Part shown: piece after piece, positions 43,178-53,300 of the stretch
Numbering within the stretch: position 1 is the first letter of the stretch
Layout of the letters: each line of letters opens with the position of its first letter
NCBI RefSeq assembly: GCF_019396345.1
Contig: NZ_JAHKRM010000042.1
Location: 44,237-108,236, forward strand
Origin: Nonomuraea guangzhouensis
Lineage (GTDB): Bacteria; Actinomycetota; Actinomycetes; Streptosporangiales; Streptosporangiaceae
DNA length: 64,000 bases
Direction: 5' to 3'
Made by a program: the position numbers and the translations under genes
Notes under the pieces: model-generated
Databases searched by the model: none
Seen by the model: only the letters and a program-made list of their open reading frames with translations
What the model was told of the DNA's origin: nothing

Positions 43178-43903
43178 TCAGCCGAGCTTGAGCAGCAGTT
43201 CGGTGAGCTCGGCCGGCACGGTGATCATGCAGTCGTGTCCCGTCTGCAGTTCCCACACCTGTGCCGGGCTGCCGTTGGGCTGTATCGCTGGGACGGGCCG
43301 CCGCTTGATGCCCTCCGGTACGCCGGCGACGCAGTGAATGTGCGTTCGCGGTATGGCGCGCACGGCTGGGTTGTCCAGCCGGACCGGTTGCCGGAGGCAG
43401 AGCACTGGCTGATCCGACAGCATCGTCCGCAGCCACACCACGTCCGCCGGGTCGGTGACCCCGAACAGACCCAGGGGCGGCGGCAGCTCGGGCATCGGCG
43501 GGATCCGCCAGCCGATCTCGGACTCCGCGGCGCGGTCGATGAGGGCCTGGGTCATGGGATGCACGTCCACCGCGCTCTCGCCATCCTCCGGGACCATCGC
43601 GTCGAGATAGACCAGATGGGCGATCCGATCCGGGATCCGGTTGGCGGCGGCGGAGATGACCAGTCCGGCGTAGCTGTGGCCCACCAGGATCACGTCGGTG
43701 AGGTCCTCCTCAGTGATCAGCCTGACGATGTCGTCGACGTGCGTGTCCAGCCCCACCTCGGGGCCGAGCAGATGCGCCTTGTCGCCGTGGCCGGTCAGCG
43801 ACGGCGCGACCACCCGATGCCCGACCGAGGCCAGCAGCGGGACCACCCGCTCCCAGCATTGTCCGCTGTGCCAGGCCCCGTGTACCAGCAAATATGTCGA
43901 CAT
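43178..43903 (-). CDS. Alpha/beta fold hydrolase
   Basis: 241 aa from ATG 43903 with AAGGAG upstream. No signal peptide. MSTYLLVHGAWHSGQCWERV opens the fold, VGHSYAGLV is the nucleophile elbow, YLDAMVPEDGES the acid region, and TGHDCMIT carries the late His. It resembles esterase/salicylate-esterase-type hydrolases. It is divergent from an XRE-type regulator of the class that usually controls its neighbour, so substrate-induced expression is likely (inference). Confidence 0.9.
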   Translation of the reverse strand: MSTYLLVHGAWHSGQCWERVVPLLASVGHRVVAPSLTGHGDKAHLLGPEVGLDTHVDDIVRLITEEDLTDVILVGHSYAGLVISAAANRIPDRIAHLVYLDAMVPEDGESAVDVHPMTQALIDRAAESEIGWRIPPMPELPPPLGLFGVTDPADVVWLRTMLSDQPVLCLRQPVRLDNPAVRAIPRTHIHCVAGVPEGIKRRPVPAIQPNGSPAQVWELQTGHDCMITVPAELTELLLKLG

Positions 43904-44061
43904 GGTGTAGCTCCTTGCTCGCGGAAGACCACCGGCCGGTTTCGCCGGTGTTCGTGCCGGAAGTGAGGTTTCCGCTCACCCGCTGACGGAGCCAGAGCCC
44001 CCGCGATCCTGGGGGTGAAGGGACCAGGCACGCACGAAGGTGCGTGAATTACCGTGGGAAC

Positions 44062-44883
44062 ATGAGCGACGAATTCAACCTTTTGGGCGATTACGTACGC
44101 GCCCGCCGGGAGCTCGTCACTCCTGAACAGGCAGGCATCCCCTCCGTGGGCGTACGGCGCGTGCCGGGCCTGCGCCGGGAGGAGGTCGCGATGCTCGCCG
44201 GTATCAGCGCCGACTACTACCTGCGCCTGGAGCAGGGCCGCGACCGCAACCCCTCCGCGCAGGTCCTCGAGTCCCTTGCCCGCGTGCTGCGGCTCGACGA
44301 CGACGCGACGGCCTACCTGCTACGCCTCGGGACGGGAAAACCCCGGCGGCGACGGCGGCAGCCTCGGAAGGAGACCGTCCCTCCGGGCGTTGCCAAGCTC
44401 GTCGTCACGCTTGCGCTCCCCGCGTACGTGGAGGGCCGCTACTTCGACGTCCTCGCCGCCAACGCGCTGGCGACCGCTCTGTCGCCGCGACTCGTGGCGG
44501 GGGGCAACCGCCTGCGGGACGTGTTCCTCGACCCTGCCGAGCAGGCCCTCTACCCGGAGTGGGAGGACGCCGCGCAGGGCATGGTCGCCGGCTTCCGCGA
44601 ATCCGTCGGCACCGACACGGACGACCCCCGATTCATCGAACTCGTAGGCGAGCTCTCCCTCGCCAGCCCTCACTTCAGCAGGCTCTGGGCCCGCCACGAC
44701 GTGAACACATGCGAAGGCACCCCCAAGCACATCGACCACCCCCAGGTCGGTGGCCTGTCACTGAACCGGGAAAGACTGAGCGTCAGCGGCGCGACAGGCC
44801 AAACGCTCGTCGTCCTCCACCCGGACCCCGGCACCGACAGCGCCGACAAGCTGGCGCTCCTCTCGTCCGTCATGCGAACATGA
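44062..44883 (+). CDS. XRE-family regulator with MmyB-like ligand-binding domain
   Basis: 273 aa from ATG 44062; GTG 44044 is an alternative. The HTH contains RRVPGLRREEVAMLAGISAD followed by YYLRLEQGRDRNPSAQVL, the hallmark of this actinobacterial family. The C-terminal ~160 residues form the MmyB-like ligand-binding domain (PAYVEGRYFDVLAANALATA). Divergent from the alpha/beta hydrolase at 43178-43903 across 158 bp, a common arrangement for an autoregulated repressor and its target enzyme. Confidence 0.9.
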   Translation: MSDEFNLLGDYVRARRELVTPEQAGIPSVGVRRVPGLRREEVAMLAGISADYYLRLEQGRDRNPSAQVLESLARVLRLDDDATAYLLRLGTGKPRRRRRQPRKETVPPGVAKLVVTLALPAYVEGRYFDVLAANALATALSPRLVAGGNRLRDVFLDPAEQALYPEWEDAAQGMVAGFRESVGTDTDDPRFIELVGELSLASPHFSRLWARHDVNTCEGTPKHIDHPQVGGLSLNRERLSVSGATGQTLVVLHPDPGTDSADKLALLSSVMRT

Positions 44884-45107
44884 TCCCGCGAACTCCTCGA
44901 CGTCGCCTGCTGTGGAACGAACGTCATCTGCGCGAGTATGAACGAATCTATAACCAGCACGGCGCCCACCAAGCCCTGGCCCAAGCGGCCCGGCTGCTTC
45001 CCGTCCCAGACCCGATCACAGACCCCGAGCGGATCATCGACCTGAACGTACGCCGAAGAGACCGGCTCGGCGGAGTTCTCCACGAGTACTCACCTGCAGC
45101 GTGTAAG
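44884..45107 (+). pseudogene. Integrase-type transposase fragment, C-terminal end
   Basis: LLWNERHLREYERIYNQHGA, then HQALAQAARLLPVPDPITDP and DVRRRDRLGGVLHEYSPAA match the end of an integrase-type DDE transposase (including the usual YNxHRPHxxL region and RRRDRLGG-LLHEY tail). There is no start and no catalytic part. Together with 42495-42690 it may be the two ends of one interrupted gene. Confidence 0.7.
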
Positions 45108-45138
45108 GCGCAGTGTTCACGACTGTAGACGCCGCCCC

Positions 45139-45340
45139 CGGTCCGGCTGCACGATCTGCGACCTGGCGCTGGCCGCGCACATCGATCTGAAGGCGGTGCA
45201 GGCGATGCTCGGGCGCGCCGGCATAGTGCTCACCGCCGACACCTACGTCTCAGTGCTGCCAGAGGCCGCCCGCCAAGCTGCCCCAGAGACGGCCCGGCTG
45301 GTGCTGAACGCCGCGTCCGCGCTGGTGGAGAAGCGCGCCC
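45139..45340 (+). pseudogene. Tyrosine recombinase C-terminal remnant
   Basis: PVRLHDLR (first catalytic box) is followed, after a small deletion and frame change, by LALAAHIDLKAVQAMLGRAG and IVLTADTYVSVLPEAARQAA, which contains the catalytic Tyr of phage-type integrases. The N-terminal two thirds are missing. It shows that an integrative element once ended here. Confidence 0.7.
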
Positions 45341-45612
45341 TGCAGGATTCACCGTTGGCGGGCCAGGACACACCGGCCGGCCGTTCCCACTCGGGGCGTT
45401 GGGGAAGACCTCCACGACGTCAACGGCGACGGCGCCGCTTTTGCCGAAGACATCCGCCCGTGTGGGGACGCGGCGGCCGGGCTCGGCCGGATTGCGGGCT
45501 GTCAGTGGAGGCGGCGGTCTGGCTCAGTCCGTGCGCGTTGGTCCACTGGTCGACCTCTTCCTGCAACATCCCATGCGGATTAAGATCCATCGTGGGAGAA
45601 CAGGAGTGAGTC

Positions 45613-46176
45613 ATGGCCCGAGTGCTTGTCCTGACCGGCGATGCGGCGGAAGAGCTGGACTCCATGTACCCCGTCTTCCGGCTCCGTGAAGGGGGCCATG
45701 AGGCGATCGTGGCCGCCCCCACCACTCGTGCGGTAAAGCTGGTGGTCCACGACTTCGAGCCCGGTTGGGACGCCTATACCGAGAGGCCCGGCCATCAACT
45801 GCCGGTGGATCTCGCATTCGCCGATGTGCGCCCCGAGGACTACCAGGCGCTGGTGATCCCGGGCGGCCGCGCGCCGGAGTACATCCGCACCGATCCCGAC
45901 GTCGCCCGTATCGTGCACTACTTCTTCGAGCGCGGCCTGCCGGTGGGCACGATTTGCCACGGCCCGCAGGTGCCGGCCGCGCTTGGCCTGCTGCGCGGCC
46001 GTACCACGGCGGCGTTCCCGCCGTTGAAGACCGACATGGAGATGGCGGGTGCGACGTTCGTGGACGCCCCCGACGTGGTGGACGGCGCGATGGTCTCCTG
46101 TCGTGGCTGGCCAGACCTGCCTGAATGGTCGCGTGCCTTCATGCGCGTGCTGGAGGGCGCGAACGTGTCGTTGTAG
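45613..46176 (+). CDS. DJ-1/PfpI family protein
   Basis: 187 aa from ATG 45613 with AGGAG upstream. The fold begins with MARVLVLTGDAAEELDSMYP; ALVIPGGRAPEYIR and the nucleophile elbow GTICHGPQ with Cys115 are typical of PfpI/DJ-1 proteins. Members act as proteases, glyoxalases/deglycases or chaperones. Monocistronic; convergent with the CU044_5270-type gene. Exact activity cannot be told from sequence. Confidence 0.92.
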   Translation: MARVLVLTGDAAEELDSMYPVFRLREGGHEAIVAAPTTRAVKLVVHDFEPGWDAYTERPGHQLPVDLAFADVRPEDYQALVIPGGRAPEYIRTDPDVARIVHYFFERGLPVGTICHGPQVPAALGLLRGRTTAAFPPLKTDMEMAGATFVDAPDVVDGAMVSCRGWPDLPEWSRAFMRVLEGANVSL

Positions 46177-46212
46177 GTGGTTCGGCCGTGTGCCTGCCGA
46201 GAACTGAACCTC

Positions 46213-47370
46213 TCACTTGCCGAGGTAGGCCCGTGCGGGGTCGGCGGCGGGCAGGTCGGACGGCGTCAGCCGGACCGGGAGGATGCTGCGGTCCGGCAGC
46301 CGGCCGGGCCGGTCGACCACAGCCTGCTGCTCGATCAGGTACTCGTTGACGACCGTCCCGGCCTTCGCGCCGTCCTCGGCGTCCGGCAGCAGATCCTGGA
46401 TCCCCATGAACGCGTGGGACACCGGGTCGAACAACATCCGCTGCCAGGGGTCGTCGCCCATGCCCCCGCCCGCGGCCCCGTCGATCGCGATCATCCGGCG
46501 GCCGCCCTGGACCGTGACCTCGCTCCTGGTCGCACCCGCCCGGCGCGACACGGCCTGGAACACCGCCTCACGCGCGGACGGCGGGATCAGCGCGAACACG
46601 TCCACCGCCTCCGGCTGGTTCCCCGGCCCGAACGCCCACGTGGGCGCCCGCAACGCCGCCACCCGCCGCGGGTTGTCTCCCACGGCCGCCCGCTCGATCT
46701 GGGCCAGCCAGCCCTCGACCGACTCCACCGTTGCCGGGGTGGGCAGCGCCGGCACCGTGACTCCCGGTGACGCCAGCCACGGCAACCGCACGTCCCCGCG
46801 CAGGTCCTGCCCGGCCTTCCCCGCCCGCATGTCGGGGCTGAGCTGGGTGGTCACGTGCCAACCGGGTCTCATCACCGAATAGGAGGACTCCCCTGCCGGA
46901 CGGCGCACCCCGTTGTGCTGGACGGCGGCGCCCCGGCCGTCGGCCGATGCCCAGCTCTCATCGATCCCGGTGCTCTCCACCCACCCCTTGTCGCCGTCGT
47001 GGGCCCGCTCCACGAACCGTACCCGGGTGTAGACATACTGGGCGGCCGCCAGCGGCGGATCTGCCACCGGTTCCGCCGTCGCCGGCTGCCCCGCCGTCGT
47101 GGCGGGCGGCGCAGCCGGTGACATCCCGTCGTGCGCGCCCAACGGGAGCAGCCCATGCGCCGTCACCGCCACGACGGCGACCGCCGCGGCCGCTGCCAGC
47201 GGCACGCCCCACCACAGCCCCCGGCCCACGACCTTCCCCCCGAGCCGAGCGCCCCGGCCGGTGCGGGCCCGTACCGCCGCCTCCACCTGCGCGCCGGGTA
47301 CGACCTGCGTCGGCCCGAGCCGCTCACCCATCTGCCGCAACGCCGTCATCTCATCCATCTCCGCGTCCAT
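46213..47370 (-). CDS. CU044_5270-type membrane protein, sigma-factor partner
   Basis: 385 aa from ATG 47370, 1 nt after the sigma-factor stop; GGAG lies within the end of that gene. A short N-terminal cytoplasmic region (~60 aa) precedes one membrane helix (WWGVPLAAAAAVAVVAVTA), and ~300 residues face outside. This matches the CU044_5270 family that accompanies ECF sigma factors in Streptosporangiales. It may act as a membrane anti-sigma or sensor (inference from context). Confidence 0.85.
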   Translation of the reverse strand: MDAEMDEMTALRQMGERLGPTQVVPGAQVEAAVRARTGRGARLGGKVVGRGLWWGVPLAAAAAVAVVAVTAHGLLPLGAHDGMSPAAPPATTAGQPATAEPVADPPLAAAQYVYTRVRFVERAHDGDKGWVESTGIDESWASADGRGAAVQHNGVRRPAGESSYSVMRPGWHVTTQLSPDMRAGKAGQDLRGDVRLPWLASPGVTVPALPTPATVESVEGWLAQIERAAVGDNPRRVAALRAPTWAFGPGNQPEAVDVFALIPPSAREAVFQAVSRRAGATRSEVTVQGGRRMIAIDGAAGGGMGDDPWQRMLFDPVSHAFMGIQDLLPDAEDGAKAGTVVNEYLIEQQAVVDRPGRLPDRSILPVRLTPSDLPAADPARAYLGK

Positions 47371-47371
47371 G

Positions 47372-47971
47372 TCAGCTCTCCTGGGTCGTCGTCAGGGCGT
47401 CCCGCACCAGACGGCGGGCGCGGTGCAGGCGGGAGCGTACGGTTCCGAGCGGGATCGCCAGCGCCTCGGCGACCTCGGCGTACTCCAGCTCCGCCCAAGC
47501 CACCAGCAGCAGCACGTCCCGGTCACCCCGCCGCAGGGAGCGCAGCGCGGCAGCCAGCCCGGCATCCACCGACCGGGCCAGCGCGGCCTCGGACGCGTCC
47601 GGCACGTCGTGGCCGAGCGGAACCGCCTCCAGCGCCGCCAGCGTGCTGAGGTGAGCACGTTCGGCGCGCCAGCGCCGCGAGATCTGGTGCACCGCGATCC
47701 CCATCAACCACGGACGGGCACTGTCCCGCTGCCGGTCGAACCGCCCCCGGATCCGGAACGCCGTCACGAACGTGTCCGCCGTCACGTCATCCGCGTGCTC
47801 GGTCCCCATCCGCCGCAACACGAAACCGTGCACCGCCGGCGCGTGCCGGCGGTACAGCTCCCCGAACACCTCCGGTTCCGTCACCGACGCGGCCACCACT
47901 GCGGCGTCCGACCCCGCCACCATGCCGACGTCCGTGTCCGCCGCGTGGCCGGCTTCTGGTCCTGGTCGCAT
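47372..47971 (-). CDS. ECF RNA polymerase sigma factor
   Basis: 199 aa from ATG 47971 with a G/A-rich ribosome-binding region. Sigma region 2 (FGELYRRHAPAVHGFVLRRM, then DDVTADTFVTAFRIRGRFD) and region 4 (LLLVAWAELEYAEVAEALAI, PLGTVRSRLHRARRLV) are both present, with no region 3, as expected for ECF sigma factors. It is coupled to the CU044_5270-type gene, its likely membrane regulator. An autoregulated promoter is expected but I cannot assign it. Confidence 0.92.
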   Translation of the reverse strand: MRPGPEAGHAADTDVGMVAGSDAAVVAASVTEPEVFGELYRRHAPAVHGFVLRRMGTEHADDVTADTFVTAFRIRGRFDRQRDSARPWLMGIAVHQISRRWRAERAHLSTLAALEAVPLGHDVPDASEAALARSVDAGLAAALRSLRRGDRDVLLLVAWAELEYAEVAEALAIPLGTVRSRLHRARRLVRDALTTTQES

Positions 47972-48063
47972 ACCCCCGCCTCTCCCTCCCCCGGCGCCGC
48001 GGGCGCCCTATCATCCTCTGTTGCCGAAAACCCGCGACAAAAGTTCACGCCACACGGGATGGG

Positions 48064-48285
48064 GTCCACCGCACGTATGTCGACGGGCATCCCGCATACG
48101 ACGGTCAGGCCGCCTGGGTGCTCGTCTCGCGGGGCGCGAACATGATCGAGTACTGGCAGCGGCGCACCCTGGTCTTCGGCACCGAGACCTACTGGGGCGG
48201 CGTCCTGCCGCACAGCGGCCGCCCGGGCCGCGTCTATCGGGAGATCGCCCGGATCGGCGCGGAGCTGGAGACGGCCGGCTCAGCT
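48064..48285 (+). pseudogene. GH42 beta-galactosidase internal fragment
   Basis: The frame DGQAAWVLVSRGANMIEYWQ, then GTETYWGGVLPHSGRPGRVY and REIARIGAELETAGSAVARA, is a very close match to the internal part of GH42 beta-galactosidases (normally EYWHWHTLHFGxETYWGGVLPHS). The first ~400 and the last ~250 residues of such an enzyme are absent, and its end overlaps the 3' end of the ABC permease gene. It is a non-functional relic. Confidence 0.75.
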
Positions 48286-50391
48286 GTCGCCCGCGCGGAG
48301 GACCTCACTCAGCCGTCGTCGGCGGCGTAGCGCCGATTCGACGGGCACCATGACGGCGACCGCCGCCAGGAACACGACCGCCACCAGGCCGAGCCCCCAC
48401 CACGGCAACGCCAGGGCCGGATCAGCGCCGGTGAGCAGGCGCAGGGAGAGCGAGCCGAACGTCAGGCGGGCGAGCAGCACCCCGAGCAGCAGACCGCCCA
48501 CAGCGGCGACCACCACCGGCGGCAGCAGTTCTCCCGCGGCGACCCAGCGAGCCTCCCGGGGCCGCAGCCCGAGGGTGCGCAGCCGGGTCAGGGTCTGCCA
48601 TCGCTCCGGCGCGCCGGCTGCCGTGCCGAGAGCGAGTCCCATCAGACCCAGAACCGGCAGGGTTACCGCCGAGACCCACGCCAACCGCAGGAGTCCCGAG
48701 GCCAGCGGCCCACCCGCGGTCCCGTGGCCGACAGCGGCACCAAAGGTAAGCGCGTACGAGGCCAAGGCCACGGAGGTCACGAGCACCAGCAGCGGTAGCA
48801 CCCGGGCCGAGGTCGCCGCCGCCCTCGCGGCCCCGAACACCGCCAGCGGCCGGCTCGACCGCAGAAGCCGCTTGAGCACGAAGCGCATCACGATGGCCAG
48901 CGCCCGCGCCAGCATGAGCGCGCCTGCGAGCGCGCAGAGGGCAGGCGCGCTCGCGGGCAGCACCCCGCCACCGATTCCACGCTGGTACAGAGCGACGATG
49001 GCGCCGGACGCGGCCGCCAGCACCCCGGTCTCAAGGGCGGCCCGCCGCAGTCGTACGGTGTTACGCATCCACCGCCGCGCACTCCGGTTGGCCGGGACGC
49101 GACGATCCCGGGTGGCTCGGGCGGCGGTGAGCGTGCCGAACGCCGGTCCGGCGGCGACGGCGGTGACCACCACGGGAGCCACCCACTTCCAGGAGACCCC
49201 CGGCGCGACGGCCCGGGCCAGACCGAGCCCGGCCGCCGCGGCCAGCAGCGCCATCACGGCGGATTCGAGCAGCAGCTCGCCACCGATCACCGGTAGCGAC
49301 ATCCCTCTCTGCCGGGCGGCGGCCAGGGCTGGAGCACGGCGGTGTACCAGCAGGTCGGCGGCGAGCAGCAGGACCAGGACCGCGACGGCGAGCAGGGTGA
49401 TGAGCAGGATGGACGCTTGCGCGGACGCGGCGTCGACCTGGGAGCTCACGTTCCGCAACACCCCGTCGAGCCGGGTCTCCCACTTCAGCGAGCCGTCCCG
49501 GGCGCCAGAGGAGCCGGAGGCCGCCTTGAGCGCGACCACCTTCGCGGCGACCGACGGGACCTCGTCCCAGGTGAACCGGGTCGGGTCGGGCGTGAACCAG
49601 ACGGTACGCCGCAACTCGTCCTGGCCGAAGGCGAGCCGGGCGTCGGGCAGCGAGTCGCCTGACAGCAGCCCGGCGAACCGGGTGCTTCCCGTGCCGTCCG
49701 CGCCGGCGACGGGACTCAGCAGCGAGGGGAGGAGCCGCCAGGCGGGATCGGCGCTGTCCCCAGGCCGGAAGATGCCGCTGACCTGGACCTTCTTGACATT
49801 CCCCTGGTCGTCTGCAAGCGGGATGCGGGAGCCGGGACGGAGCTGGAGAGCGGCGGCGGCCACCTCCGACAGGCCCACCTGCACCGACCACGGCGGCGCG
49901 CCGTAGGGAACCTCCGCCGTCGCGGAGGCGGTGGGCCGGGGCGGGCCGCCCGCGATCCAGGTCACGTCGGGCCCACCGTCGCGAGCCACATAGGCGAGCT
50001 GGAACGTACGCAGCACGCTGCCATCGGTGATCTTGAGGGTGGGGCTGGTGACGGTGCCGACGGGTGGGCGCAGGGCGGCGCGTAGGCCGGGGCCGAGTTC
50101 GTCCGTCGCCCTGGCTCGGAAGTCGTCGACGTCCTCGGCGAGGCGAGGGCGACGGACGCGGCTGCCTTCCGGCCCGTCGTCGTCTTCCATGCGGGCGTGG
50201 ACCTGGAGGTCGCCGCCGGTCCTGCGTACCGCGTCCCGTACGGCGGCGTCGGCGGTCGCGGACAACGTCGGCGGCATCGCGCCGGCGAGCAGCGTGACGA
50301 CCGCCACCACGACGGCGGCCAGGAGCAGCGGCCCGGCGTCCGCGCGGGCGCGGCCGACGACGCTGGGCCAGTGCGGTGCCGGGATCCTCAC
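48280..50391 (-). CDS. FtsX/MacB-type ABC exporter permease, second subunit
   Basis: 703 aa from GTG 50391, inside a GTGA overlap with the stop of the upstream permease. It has an N-terminal membrane helix (~18-40), a large extracytoplasmic domain (~45-340), and several further helices including FtsX-type segments near 350-450 and at the C-terminus (LPWWGLGLVAVVFLAAVAVM). Together with the preceding permease and two ATPases it forms a lipoprotein/lipid or peptide export or surface-remodelling machine of the MacB/LolCDE class. Confidence 0.87.
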   Translation of the reverse strand: MRIPAPHWPSVVGRARADAGPLLLAAVVVAVVTLLAGAMPPTLSATADAAVRDAVRRTGGDLQVHARMEDDDGPEGSRVRRPRLAEDVDDFRARATDELGPGLRAALRPPVGTVTSPTLKITDGSVLRTFQLAYVARDGGPDVTWIAGGPPRPTASATAEVPYGAPPWSVQVGLSEVAAAALQLRPGSRIPLADDQGNVKKVQVSGIFRPGDSADPAWRLLPSLLSPVAGADGTGSTRFAGLLSGDSLPDARLAFGQDELRRTVWFTPDPTRFTWDEVPSVAAKVVALKAASGSSGARDGSLKWETRLDGVLRNVSSQVDAASAQASILLITLLAVAVLVLLLAADLLVHRRAPALAAARQRGMSLPVIGGELLLESAVMALLAAAAGLGLARAVAPGVSWKWVAPVVVTAVAAGPAFGTLTAARATRDRRVPANRSARRWMRNTVRLRRAALETGVLAAASGAIVALYQRGIGGGVLPASAPALCALAGALMLARALAIVMRFVLKRLLRSSRPLAVFGAARAAATSARVLPLLVLVTSVALASYALTFGAAVGHGTAGGPLASGLLRLAWVSAVTLPVLGLMGLALGTAAGAPERWQTLTRLRTLGLRPREARWVAAGELLPPVVVAAVGGLLLGVLLARLTFGSLSLRLLTGADPALALPWWGLGLVAVVFLAAVAVMVPVESALRRRRRLSEVLRAGDS

Positions 50392-53300
50392 GACGCCACC
50401 CGCAGATACGCGGCATCGGCAAGCCGGGCCTGGACGACGACCACCGCGCTCACCGCCAGCGCGCACCCGGCCAGCAGCCCGGTGAGCAGGGCGGCCTCGG
50501 CGGCCCACGGCCAGACGGGCAGAACCTCGGGGACGGGAGCGGCGCCGGTATCGGAGCGGACGAGCAGCGGCGCGACGACGCGGGTGGCCAGCGCGCCGAC
50601 GACCGCGCCCACCGCGAGCAGCGGCAGCAGGATGCCGACGTGCTGGCCGAGCAGCACGGTACGAATCTCGCGCCGGGTCATCCCGAGACCCCGCAGGCGC
50701 GCCATCTCGACCGCGCGGGCCCGCAGGTCGAACGTCACGTGCAGGACGATTCCGGCGATCATCAGCAGCACTGCGGCCGGTACGAGCAGCCGGAGCACGG
50801 CCGGGAGCCCGGCCCGCAGCGGGCCGCCCGTGAGCCGGGCGGTCTCGGACGCGCGCGTGGTGACGCTGCCGAGGCGGAGATCGGCCACATCACCTCTGGC
50901 GGGATGGCCGACCCACCACGCGTCCACGGGCACGTCGAAGTCACCGCTGACGGCGAGGGCACGGGAGAGGGCGTCGAAGTCGGCCAGGATGGCCGCGGCA
51001 CCCGGAGCGGACGGCACGGCCGGCAGCACCTCGGCCACGCTGGCCTGTACGGGGGTGAGGCCGACGGTGAGGTCGAGCCGGGAGCCGCGCCGGGCGTCCA
51101 CCTCGTCGGCGAAGCGGGCGGAGACGGCGACGGGCACCGGTCCTGGGGCCGGGAAAGCAGTGGCGACCAGGTTCCTGGCGGCGTCCGGCGGGCCCTTCAG
51201 CGCGACGGTCGTCGTCATCCTCAGCTCGGTACCCGCGGAAGTGCTGGTCAGGGCGACGGCCGGATTGCCGAGCTGCCCGGGGGCCGGCCCGGTTGAGGTG
51301 GCGGTCCAGGACGATGCACCAGAGGCTGTTCCCGCCACGGTGAGAGTCACGGCGACGCGGCTGTCCCCCGTCGGGGGGTCCGCCAGGGCATCGGAGTGGC
51401 CGGTGCCTACGTTCCCCGTCGCGATCGCGAACGGAAGGGACACCGCGACCAGCCGGAGCCCGTCGGCCGTCGCACAGTCCGGCAGCGGATGCGCCTCGCC
51501 GTCGAGCGGGATGGGTTCACCGGTGCAAGGAGTACGCAGCCCTGTCGCATCCTGGAACAGCAGCCGGGGCGTCACGGTGAGCGGCGTCGTACCGGTTGCG
51601 TCAGCGACCAGGGAGAGCGCGGCTCCGGCCGGGACGGGAACACCGGCGGCGCGCGTCGGCGGCGCGAGACCGGTGCCCACAGCGTTCCAGGTGCGTCCGT
51701 CGTTCAGCCGTCCGCGCAGCAGCGCCCCGGCACGAGTGGTGTCCACGGCGATCAGCAGCGGCGGGTCACCGGAGCCGCCGAGCCACTGCCCGACCGCGAC
51801 GCCACGATCGGTGGCCGGGCTCACCTCTCCCCCGCTGGCCGCGCCGACCACCGGGCCCTGCCCGGCGGCGGGCGGGGCGGTGAGGGTGAGCGCGAGATCG
51901 GTGCCGACGGACAGATCGGCCTGGTCCTGCTGGGAGCGCTGCCACGTGGCGCCGAACCCGATCCCGTACGTGGCCGCCGCGCAGCCCAGCCCGATGAGCA
52001 GCCCCGCCGCGACCGCTTGTGGCCTGCGGGCGGCTTCGAACGCGGCCAGCGGAACCATCAGCCCGCGAGCCCGGCCGGCCAGCCGTTCCACAATGCGCAA
52101 AACTGGCCACACCAGGCGCAACGCCACCGCGGATCCGGCGATGAGCAGCAGCGCGGGAGCGAGCACGCGTACGGCGTCGACGGGAGAGCCTGAACCGGTC
52201 GGCTGATCGCGTAACTGCCACCAGCCGACGGCGGCGAGCGCCACGAGCAGCAGGTCGGCGCCAGATCGGGCAAGCAGATCCCGCCGCCCGCGTACACCTC
52301 CGGAAGAGGTCCGCAGCGAGGGCACGACGAGCACCACCGCCAGCGTCAGCGCGCCGCCGGCGACGGAAAGCACCTGTACGGCGTTCACGCCGAAAGGCGT
52401 GGCGAGCCCGGCCCCGGCCATAGGCGGCAGCCGGGTCAGCCCAGCGTGCAGGGCGGACGACGCCGGGATCGCGACCACGGTGGCGAGCACGGCGAGCGCG
52501 CCGGCCTCGACGAGCGCGGCGGTGGCGAGTTGACCGCGGCCGACGCCCAGCGCGGACAGCAGGGCGGTCTCGTCGCTGCGTACACCGGCGCTGAGCCGAC
52601 CGGCGAGGGCGAGAGCGGTCGCGGTCAGGACGAGGCCGATGGCGGCGACGGCGAGCACGGCGGCCGTGGTGACCCGCTGCTGATCGTGGGCGGCCAGCAG
52701 GGTCGAGGGCAATCGGGAGGCGACTCGCTGGATCCGCACCCGGTCGCCGAGCGTCTCCCCCAGCCGGCGGTCGGCGCCGAGCACGGCCTGGGTGACGGTG
52801 TCGAGGTCACGGCCGGCGGGGGCGGACAGGTCGGGGTAGGCGCTGATCTCCAGCCGGTCGAGGGTGGAGCCGCCGCCGAGCAGGTCGGCGAGGTCGACGA
52901 TGAACGGCCCGTACGCGTGAACCGGCTCTGCGGAGCGGCCGTCGTGGTAGGCCAGATCGTATCCGGTGGCGGCGAGGGGGTCACGGTCCCAGCCGGTGCC
53001 CGGCAGCGGGCGTACGACCCCGACCACGCTCACCTCGATCCTCTGGTCGGGATCGTCGGCCAACTCTCTGCCGAGGCGGACCCGGCTGCCGACAGTCAGG
53101 CCGAGCTGCCGTGCGGTGCTTTCCAGGACAACGGCCTCCGTCGGCGCGACACCCGCCCGCGGCAGGCGTCCGGCGGCCAGTTGGGTGCGGGCCGGCAGGT
53201 CCTCCAGCCCCGACAGGTACGCCACAGCCGGAACACCGGCGCTGGGGAGCGACCGCATCGCGGACGACGCGCGCGCGGCCGTCGTTGTCGCGAACGGAGC

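Noticed and set aside
43064..43966. 300-codon plus-strand frame opposite the alpha/beta hydrolase
   Set aside because: Antisense shadow of the hydrolase; no domain and no start signal.
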